From the NCBI GenBank assembly GCA_032209605.1, contig JASFXZ010000010.1, positions 13,909,385-13,973,384 of the forward strand: 64,000 nucleotides of DNA. The letters are read 5' to 3'. The first letter of the stretch is position 1; each line of letters starts with the position of its first letter. Made by a program: the position numbers and the translations under genes. Shown in pieces: positions 1-10,969 of the stretch. Under the pieces are notes generated by a model. It searched no databases and was not told where the DNA came from. It saw only the letters and a list, made by a program, of their open reading frames with translations. The stretch comes from Mactromeris polynyma (Eukaryota > Mollusca > Bivalvia > Venerida > Mactridae).

Positions 1-290
1 CTGAATGGTTATCATCCACAACCCCCAAACATTCTTTAGTCTCAGTGTAACGTTCTCATGATCAATTGTACAGTTATCATCCACAACCCCCAAAAAATCT
101 GAAGTCTCAGTTTAACGTTCTCATGATCAATTGGATGGTTATCATTCCACAACCCCCAAACATTCTTTAGTCTCAGTTTAACGTTCTCATGATCAATTGA
201 ATGGTTATCATCCACAACCCCCAAAAAATCTCAAGTCTCAGTTTAACGTTCTCATGATCAATTGGATGGTTATCATTCCACAACCCCAAA
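1..290. repeat. Tandem repeat, unit about 66 bp, 4.4 copies
   Basis: The phrase CGTTCTCATGATCAATT recurs at about 51, 113, 183 and 251, each time followed by a GGTTATCAT..CCACAACCCC block. Units vary slightly in length (extra T or A-run changes). The array may extend left beyond the window. Short ORFs on both strands here are by-products of the repeat. Confidence 0.9.
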
Positions 291-779
291 ATATCCCTGT
301 GCAGTCAACTTACCTCAACTTTCTCCGCCAATATTATCGAAATTGTTCATTTAAGCGCCCATTTTATACAAGGCTTGGACAGGTACTATGAAGTTTCTGG
401 TACCTCAATTGATGTCGGCGTCATATACGTTTGTGATTTGTTTTTGCATATACTGGCATCCAGAGAATTTTGTCATTCATTTATGAAGTGAACTTATTGG
501 TTTGGCTTTCATAGGGTTGAACATTTATGCAGTTATACAGGGTGGTTATCAGACCTGACCAATCTTCCAGGAATTAATTACCAATGAGTACTAACTAGTG
601 CTTCCACAAGCAGCCAAAAACTTCTCCATCAAAATCAGGGGAGGAGGATAACCGACTGCAGCAAAATTTCACCGACATACTTAATCTAACCCAATCTAAC
701 CCACCCAGTTGACAAGACCTCCTGGACAACAACCAAGCTCTCCACCGTGCAAACAGGGCCGACTGACTGGCGGCAAGTT

Positions 780-1000
780 ATTTGCACACACATTTGTCTT
801 GCATTCAGTAAAGGCCAATGTTTCAGAACGTTTACAATTTGGTTCCGTGTGCAGTAAATGCGATACGGTGGGTTCTGGGATCCAAAATAAGTTTTATAAC
901 GCGAGCAACTGCAGGCGTAACTGACACAGGGCAGGCCCTGGGATCCAAAATAAGTTTTATAACGCGAGCAACTGCAGGCGTAACTGACACAGGGCAGGCC
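780..1000. repeat. Dispersed repeat H, copy 1, with exact 63-bp internal duplication
   Basis: The stretch from about 815 to 925 matches 30305-30425 (shared words include CAATTTGGTTCC, GTGATACRGTGGG and GAGCAACTG). In this copy a 63-bp block (875-937) is repeated without change at 938-1000, so the duplication is recent. The ORFs reading through both blocks are not supported as genes. Confidence 0.75.
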
Positions 1001-1930
1001 TAGCCAGTACAAATAGATATTAACCAGTCAGTCCTTAACTCATAATTCTGCTCTTCCCGTCTGCAAATCCCTAATGCTCTATTTCCTGTCTTGTGCAAAT
1101 CAACTTTATAATACACTCTTAAAAGAGCTAGTGTAAGAATTGTTCACTGACCTGCGTTTAGTTGAGGCGATACCCTCGACATATGTAATGAAAAGTTTAT
1201 CAATCCACACAGGGATTAACTATATTAAACTGTATAGTAAATGTGTACATGTAGAATGTAAATTGCAGTTACAGATGAAGAACAGTACGATATTAACAGT
1301 GTACATTTCACCTTGCTACAATATGTGTTCGATTATGGTCTTGGTGTTTAGTGAATGTGATACGGTGGACCAGATATACTCAACAGTTGCATAGCTTTCG
1401 CAATTATGAGCCGCAACTGAACATAGGGCTAGACACATTCCCAACTTGGAACCAATGTATGCGATTGTATTGAACCAGTTGACCGGTTTATATTCCAGTG
1501 GAGTGCAAGCACCATTCCGAGACTCCCTTGTCTACAACGGGCGATCAATAGCAGTTACTATGCCAGCACTAACTTACTCATATACAAGTTTTATTCCATT
1601 GCAATGCAGTCGTTCACAAGCAAAAAATGGCCCATTTTCACTCCAGAAATGGCAATTTTGTTAAAGCATCAGCCATCTTAAGACATTCAAGTCACTAGTT
1701 ATTAAAGTTATGCTATACAAGATGTTGCAATACCATCGACAAGTTCTAGTTCTGAATTGGGGTCATGTTCTCCACAAGTCGGTGTACTGATAAATGTCGA
1801 TGCTGTGGAAGGATTCTTTTCCAACTATTCATTGTTAGTTTAGACATTTCAGTAGCTATATGCGTAAGCATTCAGGAATCTTTAACACTTGTACAACATG
1901 TTTGGTTAGAAATACAGGTTAAATAAAACA
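1001..1930. other. Intergenic, no gene seen
   Basis: AT-rich sequence with only short, unrelated ORFs. A fragment near 1345-1390 (GTGAATGTGATACGGTGGACC) resembles part of dispersed repeat H. Nothing else is recognisable. Confidence 0.5.
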
Positions 1931-1952
1931 AGACATAATTACTGAAGTTTTC

Positions 1953-1958
1953 TTTTAT
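1953..1958 (-). terminator. Candidate polyadenylation signal of the CCHC gene
   Basis: TTTATT on the plus strand reads AATAAA on the minus strand. It lies about 2.1 kb downstream of the CCHC stop codon at 4047. If used, the 3' UTR is long and AT-rich. Other TTTATT words occur in this UTR, so the choice is uncertain. Confidence 0.35.
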
Positions 1959-4046
1959 TAAAAAACTGAATACATTTCATACAGCAAATAAAATATCTCA
2001 AAAATGCAGAAAATTTAGCTGTCTTAACAAGTTGTGTTTTATATAAAGTCCAAAATAATCAATGCATTTGAACAACTGCAACATTTTTTCTACTTTGCTG
2101 ATCTAGAACAACTGCCTAGTCAACAATCGAACCATGACTAAATTACAAACCTTGTAAGAATTTAAGCTCATTTAATTCATACAGTACAATATACTTCAAA
2201 ATATTACTTAACAAAAGCAATACAACATAAGCATCGACAAACTACACAAATATTCTGTACAACAAATCCCCTTTTTTGTACCTCCATGAAACGTGAGCTG
2301 CCTTAAATGAGAACACCACAGATCTACAACAGTACAAATTACCTCGCATCTCTCAGAAGGAAAAAAGTTATTATCGATAAAATTAAACTTGTGTAGCATT
2401 AATACCAGAAGGCACAATCTAGGACCGTTAGGCCACATCCAACTATCAAATTAACTCATCTTCAACTAATTACTAATCTCGTTACAAAAATATACGATTT
2501 AGGTAATATGCACTGTTGCAATCTGCCGACACACGACTTCCTACCAACAGTTCCATTATAAAATATAAGGAAAAATTAAATTATCAACTGGCGGTCACTT
2601 TTACGCCAGCAACTTCCACAATTCGGCAACATCATCACAAACAAAAATGTAATGCACAAGAACGATTTCAATAACAACTAACAAGTACCTGTAAAAAATA
2701 AAATATCTTGTGCATTTTGAGCACTACCTTGGCCAATATCCACAATGACCAATTCTAGTTCTGTCCACAGTCCAATGAATAAATGACACAAGATGATTAT
2801 GTAATGAACTGTAATGATCACTGAACACGATCCTACTCACTGTTATAGCCATAAGCAATGGCAAGGAATCTTTAATTCCATACTTATTCCAATGAATTAT
2901 TTTGGTTGAAACCAAATGCAAGAAGAACGATGCATCTCGAGACACCGTTGAATTACTAGTAAACCCAACTAGCAATACTCAAGAATCCCATTTCCAAGAT
3001 GGCACAACGCTTATTTAAACCACATATCAACAGCTATATGCCCAGCATCAAACCATCATAAATCAACAAAGCCACCGTTTGTTCTCAAACCACTTATGTA
3101 CCCGCTGAACAGTACTTAACCAACGTTCCTCTCAACTACACCTTCGGAGTTCTTGGGGTCTAATGAAACCCTTGGCTTTTTCTACAAGCAAACTACAACA
3201 GACTGGTCCTGCACCTAATAGATCGATCAATCTAGCTTATAAATGTAATTATCTAAACGTACAAGTGCCAACGATTTTATAATCCATTATTTGCTGGTAC
3301 AAAAATACAAGGGATACATTAAAAATACTCATAAAAAATCACAAGAGCTGAAGCAATTCATTTTCTCAGAGCACTAAAAGTAATAACATAAAACATTTCT
3401 TCAAAAAAGCAACCATATCATTAACCATCTGCCCAACTAATGTTTCATCATGTTGCTCTAAATTCCAAATGGGCACGCAAACCCAAGTCGCACTAGTATT
3501 CAAATTACTTCCAAAGTAGAATTGGATATAATTTGTTCAAATTTACCAATAAAAAAATAATTACCAACTTTACTTAAGTTGGACCCCCTACTTGGGGGGA
3601 ATGCAATCTTAAGGAAATAATAAATTGCTCCAAACCCTAGATAAAAAACGCAAATTGCAGTCAATTCTACATCCCAAATGGCGAGATTTAATCCATATCC
3701 TTTTCAATTTCAGAAGGTTCATCATTATTTTTTACGTCTAAGAAAACCAATACCCCAAATCAATACTAAATTTATATCAATCTCGCCATTTTTTCAAATT
3801 CCTACTATCTGCAAAGAAAACACAAACACCCTAAATTAATAATAAACATCAGTAACATACATGAAATGCAATTTTTTTTCAAAGAAACAACATCACCGGC
3901 AATACGCTTGCGATTAAAACGTCAATCACATCTCGAGGAGACAAATTCAAAGTTAGAGCATGCACTAACTACACTAGGTTGTTGGAATCTGTACATGCCG
4001 CGGAGTAATGTTGTCAGTCTCCGGTATTATACACTGGCATGGTCAA
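1959..4046 (-). other. Probable long 3' UTR of the CCHC gene
   Basis: About 2.1 kb between the CCHC stop codon and a candidate AATAAA shows no MITE, SINE or tandem repeat. This is unusual for this window, whose intergenic DNA is packed with them. The lack of repeats supports a selected transcribed region, but the UTR itself is inferred. Confidence 0.4.
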
Positions 4047-5473
4047 TCAATCTTTGTTGGGGCACTCTCTTGCAATGTGACCTTCCTCATCACATTCATA
4101 GCATTTCATGCTACGGCCACCGCCGCCACCACCACCACCACCACCCCTCTTGCTTGCTTCAGGGCAATCACGGGAAATGTGTCCACGTTCACCACAACTG
4201 CAAATGAACAAAACATTAAGAACCATCAATTCAAGCAGCCATTTTCCTCCAGTTTTTGCAGAAGTATGGCAGGTCTTCTGATAGGGAAATTTGCATCAAA
4301 AATCGCCAAATTTGGGCATTTATAGACTAAAATTTTAATAAATTTACTGGAAAAAGTGGAATTTTCATTCAAAGGGGGGAAATGTATATTGTGCACACTT
4401 TTCAATTGTCCATTTAAGCTAGATGCTATAGTAGATACATTTTCTTTCATGCTCCAAAACATTGTACATTAAATGGATAAATGTTCCTGAAATGTCAAAC
4501 AGTATAATTTAAAGTAATTACTTGTAGCATTCACGGTCATCACCGCCGCCACCACCGCCGCCACCTGGACCACCACGTCTTCTGCCACCGCCGCCGCCGC
4601 TACTACCACTAGGACAATCCCTGGCCATATGACCAGTTTGTCCACAGTTGTAGCAGTCTCTGCCACCACCGCCGCCACCACCACCGCCTCCACGTCTGAA
4701 GCCACCACCACCGCCGCCGCCGCCACCATCCTTGCTATTGGGGCATTCCCGAGCAAAATGTCCAGTTTCGTTGCAGTTGTAGCAAACGCTTCCGCCGCCG
4801 CCACCACCACCACCTCCTACAAAACAAAAGATTCCTAGTTTAAGCAGAACATTTCAGAAGTGTAACTCCAAAATGAAAGTAAAGTTGCCACATCGAACAT
4901 ACTTTACTGAAGAAATTCAGACAGTTAAGTAAATCATATCAAGCCTTTAGAACAAATATATAACTAATTATTGAAATGTTCTTAGTCTTGACTAACGAGT
5001 GGTATTGAGTTTGACAGTACATGACAATTCTGGATATACATAGTTCCCACATCTACAATATTTACCTCACTTGTTCTGAATTGTCGGCCATTTTGATTGG
5101 GCAAGAAAACGTGGTTGTCACATGCAAATGTTATATATTTTCTCAATTATTACATTTTTGGAAATTACCCCTATAAGGGCTCATCAGTTTTGCCTACCAA
5201 AATGGCTGACAGTAAAGGACAAGGGAGGTAAATATTGTAGATGTTACATCATGTAGGAACTATGAATTTATCGAAACATCTGCCTTTTGGATTTAAGTAA
5301 TTTTGAAGGGCAAGTAATTTTTAAATTGCAAATAAGGTACAAAAATATGAAGAAATAAACTTACTTCTATCACCGCCTCTGCCACCACCACCACCTCCAC
5401 GACGGTCCCCATCCGGACAATCTCTAGCCAAATGTCCGGTACGATGACAATTGTAACATTCTCTATCACCCAT
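4047..5473 (-). CDS. CCHC zinc-knuckle nucleic-acid-binding protein (CNBP/HEXBP-like), 184 aa, 3 coding exons
   Basis: Coding exons: 5473-5365, 4816-4522 and 4197-4047. Both introns are GT-AG, and the 555 nt give 184 residues plus stop. Five C-x2-C-x4-H-x4-C knuckles lie near residues 6-19, 48-61, 91-104, 133-146 and 167-180 (for example [14 protein letters not shown]). They are joined by polyglycine/arginine linkers of about 6 to 10 glycines. Intron 2 falls inside knuckle 4. The ATG opens MGDRECYNC, so little precedes the first knuckle. Family knowledge: CNBP/HEXBP/Gis2 proteins bind single-stranded nucleic acid, especially G-rich RNA, and act in translation and transcription. Human CNBP has seven knuckles and one RGG box at a similar length. 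Five knuckles with glycine-only linkers is a divergent layout, so I do not assign a symbol. Intron 1 carries foldback element E. Confidence 0.9.
5040..5263. mobile_element. Foldback MITE, family E, copy 1 (in CCHC intron 1)
   Basis: The left arm TAGTTCCCACATCTACAATA continues into TTTACCTCACTTGTTCTGAA. It is mirrored on the right by ACAAGGGAGGTAAATATTG, TAGATGT and GGAACTAT. Arms are about 45 bp; the right arm has a small insertion (ACATCATG). A second copy is at 61653-61967. Confidence 0.8.
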
Positions 5474-8400
5474 GATGCCGACTTTCTTTTCTCTTTTCTA
5501 TCTACGTACTATCTCAACTCTGATCTCAACTCTTAACCAACAACTTCACCTACAGCACACAAGCAATTGCAGTGTCAAAAGCCACTCTTTAACAATATGT
5601 TATGCTAACTAACGATGTCCAAGCTCAACACTTTGCCCAGGCCACAAATTCCATACGGGAACAGATGACAGAAGCAATAGCGTCATTCACTTGTCAAAAA
5701 AACATTGGATACAACACAAAAAATGTCTTCGTCCTCGTGTGCAGCAACAGCAGCATTGGTCGACATCCCTCTCCCTGCTAAGAACTGAAACCAACTTGTT
5801 TTGCAAAGTAAATAATGCTTGTAGACAGCTTTCCAATCATCTGAAGTTCTCTCGTCCCACGACAGCATTGCAGTGCCGGCATTTTCCATCAAGCAACTAA
5901 ATACAATAACGGATACGTCATCAACTGTAACGGTTAGGCTACCAACAGCAGACGAATAGTTCCCCAAACAATTAAATAACACAAACCCGAAACTTAACAA
6001 CCTTCATTAAAACGTATTTCATTCAGATACATTACTACCAAGATAGTTTGTAAGCTTCCATTCAAAATATGGTTCAGCTCATCCATATTCCGCACAGAAA
6101 AACGACGATTTTATAATCGCGCTTACAACCACGTGGGGGGAAGATTCCGCGATGTGAAAAAAAATTAACACCAGTTAGTAGTCGTGAAAACAGATCTGGC
6201 AACACAATGGAGAAAACAAAATATACATATGCAAGTCATACAAACTTATTAATATAACAATATCTCCCAACTTGAAACACCTTCACGGCATACCACGTGG
6301 GTTCCCAAACCACGTGCCCGATGAAGAATATAGTTACTAACTGAATTTCCCATACTGCTGGCAGCACAATATTACAAATAAAACTCCACATAGTGTCATT
6401 AAATTGCCATATTAGATAGCAGGTTGTATGACAAGATGTTCATCCTAACCAAGAGTATTTTTTTAACATTACATTCCCCACCCGCAACGCCGACTTTTAC
6501 AACGTGCGGCCTCCTCAAACTCAAGTTCTTGAGAAAAAAATACCATTTCACAAATTAAATTGTGCCCACATAATAGAAAATGCATCTATAATAGATATCA
6601 AACACTATAAATATAAAACAATTGATAAAACAAAGTCAAATCAAACTCTTTTCTTACCCTGTCCGTAAAACGTACTGTCACGCTCAAAGCTGTGTTAATG
6701 TATGGTTTTGCGCACGGCGCGATGCTAGTGGGAAAACCAAATTTGCACGCGATACTAAGTTGTCAATACACATTCGGACTTCATCGTTTCGAAACAATTT
6801 ATAATATTTGTCGAGCATTTTATCGGCTCTTGTTTTAGCAATATTTTGCTCTTTAGTTTAATATAGGATGGTTTATATAAAAACATAAACATATATTCTG
6901 TGTTTATTATTTATTTATTTTACTACAGAAATATCCTACTGTTTAAGTGTTGAGTTTATATATAAAATGGCGATGTACTACAAACAGTGGTACACTACTC
7001 GTTGTAGGCCTACCGCATTCAACAACGTATTCTTGACGACGTACGCTTGAAATGAGTACGTAAAATTTGGGCGGTAATTCAAAACGACACCGGTTGATAT
7101 GAAGTCGAGTTACACATAAAACCATTGCGTCCAGGCTTGGTTTAATGGTCTAAGACTGTTCCGGTCATTCAAAAAGTATATTAAATCGGCTACATTCATT
7201 CACACAAACATACTTTGTCGTTTTAGCCTGAGATTCACAAGTTATAATTTATTTATTGACTTCACATACCCAACTTTCGCGTCACTCGGTCCAACCAACT
7301 TCCTATAGAATTATAGAAGGAAAATATCTTCAAACCGCGATAAATCAAAATCTGTTCAATGTATCTTTCGTGTGCAAAAAAATGTTAGAGATCAAACCTT
7401 TCATTTTAAGAATAATGGTGTAAATATTATTTTGTTGTGATTTCTACTTCATTGTCTTTTTTTGAGGTTTATAAGATCCCAATTTTTACATTGAAATATG
7501 AAGGGGCTGAAACAATATCTCTGAATTTAAGGTAGATATATACTGTGTGCAGAGATATACATTATTCGAGTTCAAAATGTGTACTTACGAATGCACTTTT
7601 TAGATTTAGTGTGTGTGATCGATTATGTTGTCCTTTAAATTTTAACGATTTTTGTTTAAAAAAATGCATTTTCCCCCTATAAATTTGAATACAGTCGCGT
7701 GATCGGTATCCAACAGTGCTCGTACAGCATGACATCTGATTAAAGTGATCAAGCCGGATGCAGTGAACTGATTATACGAGCTGTTAATTAACAATTAGTG
7801 CGCTTTAAATGGGAGAATTTGGGGGACATGTGTGACTTTTTTTATAGAATATAGCCTTGAAATAAAATATTGGTGTGGTTAATTGTAGGGTGACGATAGA
7901 TTGACTTTTTAATCTGTAAAGGTGTTAAATTTAAAACAGTATAATTCGATTAATAACTGACCAACTATTGGCGCAGTTTTATGTACTTAATACATTAAAA
8001 TAAAAAACACTGTTGTGCTAACGAAAGTCAACCGTAATTGATACGTTATCTATAGTGATAGTCAAATGGTTTGAACACAAAGTAAGGTGAAAATAGGATT
8101 AATATTCGGTGAAATCATGGTTTCTTTATAAATTTATAAGAACTTTCTTTACCAAATCAAGAGGACTACGGGATACATATTGTCCAAGCTTTTTACGCCT
8201 TCATCGATTCGAGTTTTAATATCTTTCATATAGTTTAAAGTAGACATGTGCTATTATTATGTATTATACTACTTGATATTTCTTGTCAAGTTTGTATTTA
8301 ATCTGGCGATAAAGTTGTAAAACTAAGAAACTGCCCGGATAATAGAAACCATATTTTCCAATCAGGAAACAAAATAGACAAACTGACTTTTCTCTGGAGG

Positions 8401-8688
8401 CGTTTTGCGCACCATGTATGACGTCATCAGGGACTGTACTAAATCACCGAACATTACACATCACGGTAGATATCAGATCTCAACAGCAAAATATTTTCTC
8501 TCGAGTGTAGTTGCATTTTAAGTTACAGACTCATTTGTTCGTGTGAGACATACTAGACGTTTTCCGAATTGACACTTGTCAAACTATATTTACGAACGAC
8601 GTTAAAGATAATGCCACCGGGAATTTTAGACCAAGAAATGTATAAAACAGATCCATATTTATGGCAATTTATAATATATATGTATCAC
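5474..8688. other. 5' flank of the CCHC gene and AT-rich intergenic DNA
   Basis: The first few hundred bases should hold the 5' UTR and promoter of the CCHC gene. Three CACGTG palindromes are noted separately. From about 6400 to 8690 there is AT-rich DNA with only short ORFs. No MITE or SINE of the families seen elsewhere was recognised, apart from the start of family B at 8689. Confidence 0.45.
6130..6316. promoter_or_regulatory. Cluster of three CACGTG E-boxes upstream of the CCHC gene
   Basis: CACGTG occurs at 6130-6135, 6294-6299 and 6311-6316, the last two 17 bp apart. They lie 650-850 bp upstream of the CCHC start codon. CACGTG is the core site of bHLH-ZIP factors (MYC/MAX, USF, TFE families). 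A regulatory role is inferred. Confidence 0.35.
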
Positions 8689-8743
8689 AACAGGAGATTG
8701 TCACGAGTTCTCTCCCTTTACCCCCTCTAGAGTAGGCCTACTA
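8689..8743. mobile_element. Family B MITE, left half only
   Basis: CAGGAGATTGTCACGAG then TTCTCTCCCTTTACCCCCTC matches the left arm of family B. The right arm is missing. A P1 element begins where the AT-rich centre of B would be. Confidence 0.7.
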
Positions 8744-8918
8744 TAGTAAAACCTCAATAATAAGACCACCTTTGGTACCCTTGGAAAATGGTCTTCTTAT
8801 TGAGGTGGTCTTAATATTGAGGTTGAATAAGAGAAATCAGTGAAAATGGACCTGAAAATATGGTCTTAATCTTAAGATGGTCTTATTATTGAGGTGGTCT
8901 TTAGGTGAGGGTTTATTG
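8744..8918. mobile_element. P1 MITE (pogo-like), copy 1
   Basis: Near-palindromic element: left end (TA)TAGTAAAACCTCAATAATAA, right end GAGGTGGTCTTTAGGTGAGG then GTTTATTG(TA). Internal markers GGTCTTAATATTGAGGTTGA and AGTGAAAATGGACCTGAAAA are shared with the other P1 copies. Confidence 0.8.
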
Positions 8919-9034
8919 TATATATACTTAGACAACACTCGCCGCAAACCGTCCAATCAGCGGACTCTATTTCCACCGTCATTATCGTATATACATTACA
9001 ACGTTCATGAAGTTCACGTGGTCTAAGTGGGAAA

Positions 9035-9150
9035 GTATAGAACACAGGTGGCCGGTGAGTAGCCATGACATTTAAAACCCGCATTGAATTTTTTTTTCAC
9101 TCTGTTCTTATAGTAAGATCATGGCTACTCACCGGCTACCTGTGCTATAG
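9035..9150. repeat. Hairpin-forming inverted repeat, arms about 33 bp
   Basis: The left arm 9035-9069 (GGCCGGTGAGTAGCCATGA) is the near-perfect reverse complement of 9118-9150 (TCATGGCTACTCACCGG). A 49-bp spacer separates them. No second copy was seen, so mobile origin is unproven. Confidence 0.75.
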
Positions 9151-9254
9151 AAGTGATAAAGAGAGAACTGACTTAAACAAAGTGCTCAATATCAAAGGAA
9201 AATTGTTATTCTCATACATTATTGAAGTGATTTGGTGTAGTCTACAAAAAAACA

Positions 9255-9432
9255 AAACAATGAAACCTCGATATGAAGACCACACTTAATTCTAAAAGAC
9301 GCCGGTCACATTCAGTGTACACGTGGTGGTCTGCTCATCGATTTTTTTAAAATACGGAAGGTTTTAACTAAAAACTTGTCCTTCAAAAATACGGTCAGAT
9401 CATTGAGGTGGTCTTTGGATAAGGTTTTAGAG
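9255..9432. mobile_element. Degenerate P1-related MITE
   Basis: Starts ATGAAACCTCGATATGAAGA and ends CATTGAGGTGGTCTTTGGAT then AAGGTTTTA. The ends are P1-like; the centre has diverged or been replaced. Confidence 0.5.
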
Positions 9433-9651
9433 TCCTCTCAAATGTGACGAGTCCTTAAGACAATAAGCGTCTGTTGAACTTGATTGGACTAATTAAACTG
9501 CGTTCAGTACAGGCCCGTATCACTTGAATTTAGTAACTTCAATAGTAATCTATCAACCGCGACATAAATCTATCAGTTGTACATTCGACGCCATTTTGTA
9601 CTGTGAAACATAGTTAGTGTTAAACACTCGCCATTCCGTTCGATTAACTGT

Positions 9652-9992
9652 TTAGGCCACGCCAAATTGGAATTTTGTAAAGCGTCGACCTAAGTTCGCG
9701 AAACCTAGCTACCTATTAAAAAAACTCATAACGGAAGAACAAATATCTTCAGTTAATAAGCGATGCATGATTTTAGATAGTTTAATGAAAGAAACATCAT
9801 AAAAACAAAACAAAAAGGTTTTTTCCAAACTAGATCTATACATGATTCTGTTTGAGTGCGGTATTGATAAAATGTTAAAGAATAAACTAAAATTGCCGTT
9901 GTCGAATCATGAACATCGAGAATATTTAGCTTTTTTTGGCAAAACCTAGGCGCACGTGGACGCTTAACAAAATTCCAATTTGGCATGGCCTT
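9652..9992. mobile_element. Foldback MITE, family F (single copy)
   Basis: Terminal inverted repeats of about 35 bp: the left GCCAAATTGGAATTTTGT is mirrored by ACAAAATTCCAATTTGGC at 9967-9985. The outer ends are TTAGGCCAC and ATGGCCTTA. About 270 bp lie between. No coding capacity. Confidence 0.8.
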
Positions 9993-10114
9993 ATTAAGCC
10001 GAACTATGTACTTAGAATCTATTTAATCAGCCAGTGACTTAACCAGTTTCATGAATATTAATATTTACAGGTCACAATTGCCAACCGGCCAGTATCCTTT
10101 CACATCGTTGCAGT

Positions 10115-10439
10115 CACAGGAGATTGTCACGAATTATTTCCCTTTGTCTCATATAGAGTTATCTCCCTTTGCCACTTCTATAGAATATGTATTTAGTAGT
10201 ATATACAGTAAAACCTCAATAATAAGACCACCATTGAGACTCTGAAAATTGAGGTGGTTTTAATATTGAGAATGAATAAATAGCAAAACAATGAAAATGG
10301 ACTTGAAAATTGTTTGTTTGAGGTGTCTCATTGAGGTGGTCTATTAGTGAGGTTTTACTCTATACATATTCTATAGAAGGGACAAAGGGAGAGGTCTCTA
10401 GAAGGGGCAAAGGGAGAGAACTCTTGACAATCTCCTGTG
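10115..10439. mobile_element. Family B MITE interrupted by a P1 element
   Basis: Left arm CACAGGAGATTGTCACGAAT and right arm AACTCTTGACAATCTCCTGTG both belong to family B. The AT-rich centre (CTATAGAATATGTAT / ATACATATTCTATAG) is split by a P1 MITE at 10206-10360. Confidence 0.85.
10206..10360. mobile_element. P1 MITE copy 2, nested in family B
   Basis: CAGTAAAACCTCAATAATAA at the left and AGTGAGGTTTTACTC at the right, flanked by TA. It sits in the middle of a B element, so it inserted after B. Confidence 0.85.
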
Positions 10440-10499
10440 GTTGCTGTACTGCTGGTTGTTAAACAGTTTCTGTATACATCTTCTTTTGATTTGAATCAA

Positions 10500-10625
10500 A
10501 TTTGAATTCAAACGAGCTAACCTGCCATTTTGTACTTGATGAATCTTCATTACATTATGACAGTGATCTGAAATGATGAACGTAATTTTGACAGTTTCGA
10601 TAGATCATTTCATTTGAATCTTAAA
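10500..10625 (-). repeat. Dispersed repeat R, copy 1 (reverse)
   Basis: The reverse complement reads GATCACTGTCATAATGTAAT, GAAGATTCATC and AAGTACAAAATGGCAGGTTA, matching the 3' half of the R copies at 22.5, 27.9, 46.6 and 51.9 kb. It lies between a B element and a P1 element. Confidence 0.65.
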
Positions 10626-10632
10626 TATTATA

Positions 10633-10817
10633 CAGTAAAACCTCACTTAAAGACCACCTCAATACTCAATAATAAGACCACCTCAAATTTAAGATCACCC
10701 TTTTCATGTCCATTTTCACTGTTTTGCTCTTTATTCAACCTCCATATTAAGACCACCTCGATAAGAATATCAGTTTTCACGGGTCCATAGGGAGGTCTTA
10801 TTGTTAAGGTTTTACTG
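10633..10817. mobile_element. P1 MITE copy 3 (reverse orientation)
   Basis: TA-CAGTAAAACCTCACTTAAA at the left and TAAGGTTTTACTG-TA at the right. The internal CCATTTTCACTGTTTTGCTC is the reverse complement of the P1 core. Confidence 0.85.
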
Positions 10818-10969
10818 TAGTTTACTGTTATCAAAATCAACAGAATATATATCCAGTGACTTTTAGAAACTAGAATACATGTGAAATAGCACTGACGAGC
10901 TAACGCTTTTGACCAGTATATAAACAAAACAACCATTATTTCGAATAATACAGGGTTTCGAATAACCAA

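Noticed and set aside
686..1012. 108-aa minus-strand ORF with a duplicated cysteine-rich segment
   Set aside because: The repeat in the protein is the exact 63-bp DNA duplication within dispersed repeat H; no gene context.
4469..4838. Alanine/valine-rich ORFs on both strands over the CCHC gene
   Set aside because: They are off-frame readings of the polyglycine-coding exon; the correct frame gives zinc knuckles and splices in phase.
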